A model generated the notes under the pieces. It worked only from the letters and a program-made list of their open reading frames with translations. It did no database searches and was not told the origin of the DNA. The translations under genes and the position numbers were made by a program. A DNA stretch of 64,000 bases from Erythrobacter sp047872805. GTDB lineage: Bacteria; Pseudomonadota; Alphaproteobacteria; Sphingomonadales; Sphingomonadaceae. Position 1 is the first letter of the stretch. The number at the start of each line of letters is the position of its first letter. Positions 63,880-64,000 of this stretch are shown here, piece by piece. The DNA is taken from positions 59,918 to 123,917 of the forward strand of contig NZ_JBLQUK010000009.1 of assembly GCF_047872805.1 (NCBI RefSeq), given 5' to 3'.

Positions 63880-64000
63880 GGGGGGGGGGGCCCCCCCCCC
63901 CCCCCCCCCCCCCCCGGGGCGCAACTACAGCCCCCCGGCCGCCCGCCCCCAAAAAACCCCACCACAGTAACCGGCGAGGTAGACGCCCGCCCGCCCCCCG
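63880..64000. other. Low-quality contig-end sequence
   Basis: A run of 11 G (63880-63890) is directly followed by 25 C (63891-63915), then GGGG and a C-rich stretch with AAAAAA. Such paired homopolymers are typical of assembly or sequencing errors at contig ends and not of this genome. No gene or regulatory reading is made here. Confidence 0.85.

Noticed and set aside
1..64000. tRNA, rRNA and CRISPR arrays
   Set aside because: I looked for T-arm words such as GGTTCGAATCC, for rRNA cores and for regularly spaced repeats and found none; short tRNA genes could still have been overlooked by eye.

Overview
The window looks like chromosomal DNA of a high-G+C alphaproteobacterium, most likely a sphingomonad of the Erythrobacteraceae type. 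This is inferred from the gene families: UrcA, DUF4402, a DUF2282 bufferin, a TonB receptor, a HWE-family histidine kinase and NDUFAF7-type MidA, together with clusters of GANTC (CcrM) sites. No rRNA, tRNA or CRISPR array was recognised. Most of the window is ordinary housekeeping and accessory metabolism packed in short operons, many with 1-4 base stop/start overlaps.

Layout. 1-4.7 kb: a partial MATE transporter, an unknown anchored protein, MarC, and a yggT-folD-lipoprotein operon. 4.8-9.4 kb: argB, an orphan bufferin with its own promoter and terminator, a membrane-anchored thermonuclease, a DUF4870 protein, a sulfotransferase, a lipoprotein, and a remnant of a second thermonuclease. 9.5-11.2 kb: an AT-rich P-loop ATPase gene, clearly foreign, abutting the 3' end of nrdB. 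11.2-16.4 kb: the class Ia ribonucleotide reductase genes nrdB and nrdA with small genes between them and GANTC clusters upstream of both. 16.4-27.3 kb: hydrolase, TraB-like protein, nadB, metallo-hydrolase, ABC ATPase, two DUF4402 secreted proteins, a CHCC zinc-finger protein, nitronate monooxygenase, YceI and small membrane proteins. 27.3-35.8 kb: guaA, UrcA, an acyl-CoA ligase, a PIG-L deacetylase and gyrB. 35.8-40.5 kb: AI-2E transporter, M50 peptidase, SnoaL-like protein, TetR regulator, acyltransferase. 40.4-45 kb: leucine catabolism (liuB/mccB and ivd/liuA) interrupted by a DUF559 endonuclease cassette and small genes. 45-52.5 kb: GAF-PAS-HWE kinase, a two-gene osmoprotectant-type ABC importer, DUF2147, a MidA methyltransferase carrying a 220-residue TolA-like helix, and lgt. 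52.6-63.9 kb: acyl-CoA ligase, glnD, TonB receptor, PLP homeostasis protein, thiamine phosphate synthase and ftsK. The last 120 bases look like poor-quality contig-end sequence.

The most unusual structure is at 42099-42571. A DUF559 (Vsr-like) endonuclease gene is bracketed by two inverted copies of a 51-base double-hairpin repeat. The copies are identical except in one loop and in one stem that differs by compensatory changes. The repeat supplies the ribosome binding site of both the endonuclease gene and the following mccB, and encodes the last 18 or so residues before the endonuclease's C-terminus. A different compound palindrome sits in frame inside mccB itself. I propose the cassette as a candidate palindrome-associated mobile unit. 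The AT-rich ATPase is a candidate single-gene defence island, and the orphan bufferin has a strong SigF-like promoter match.
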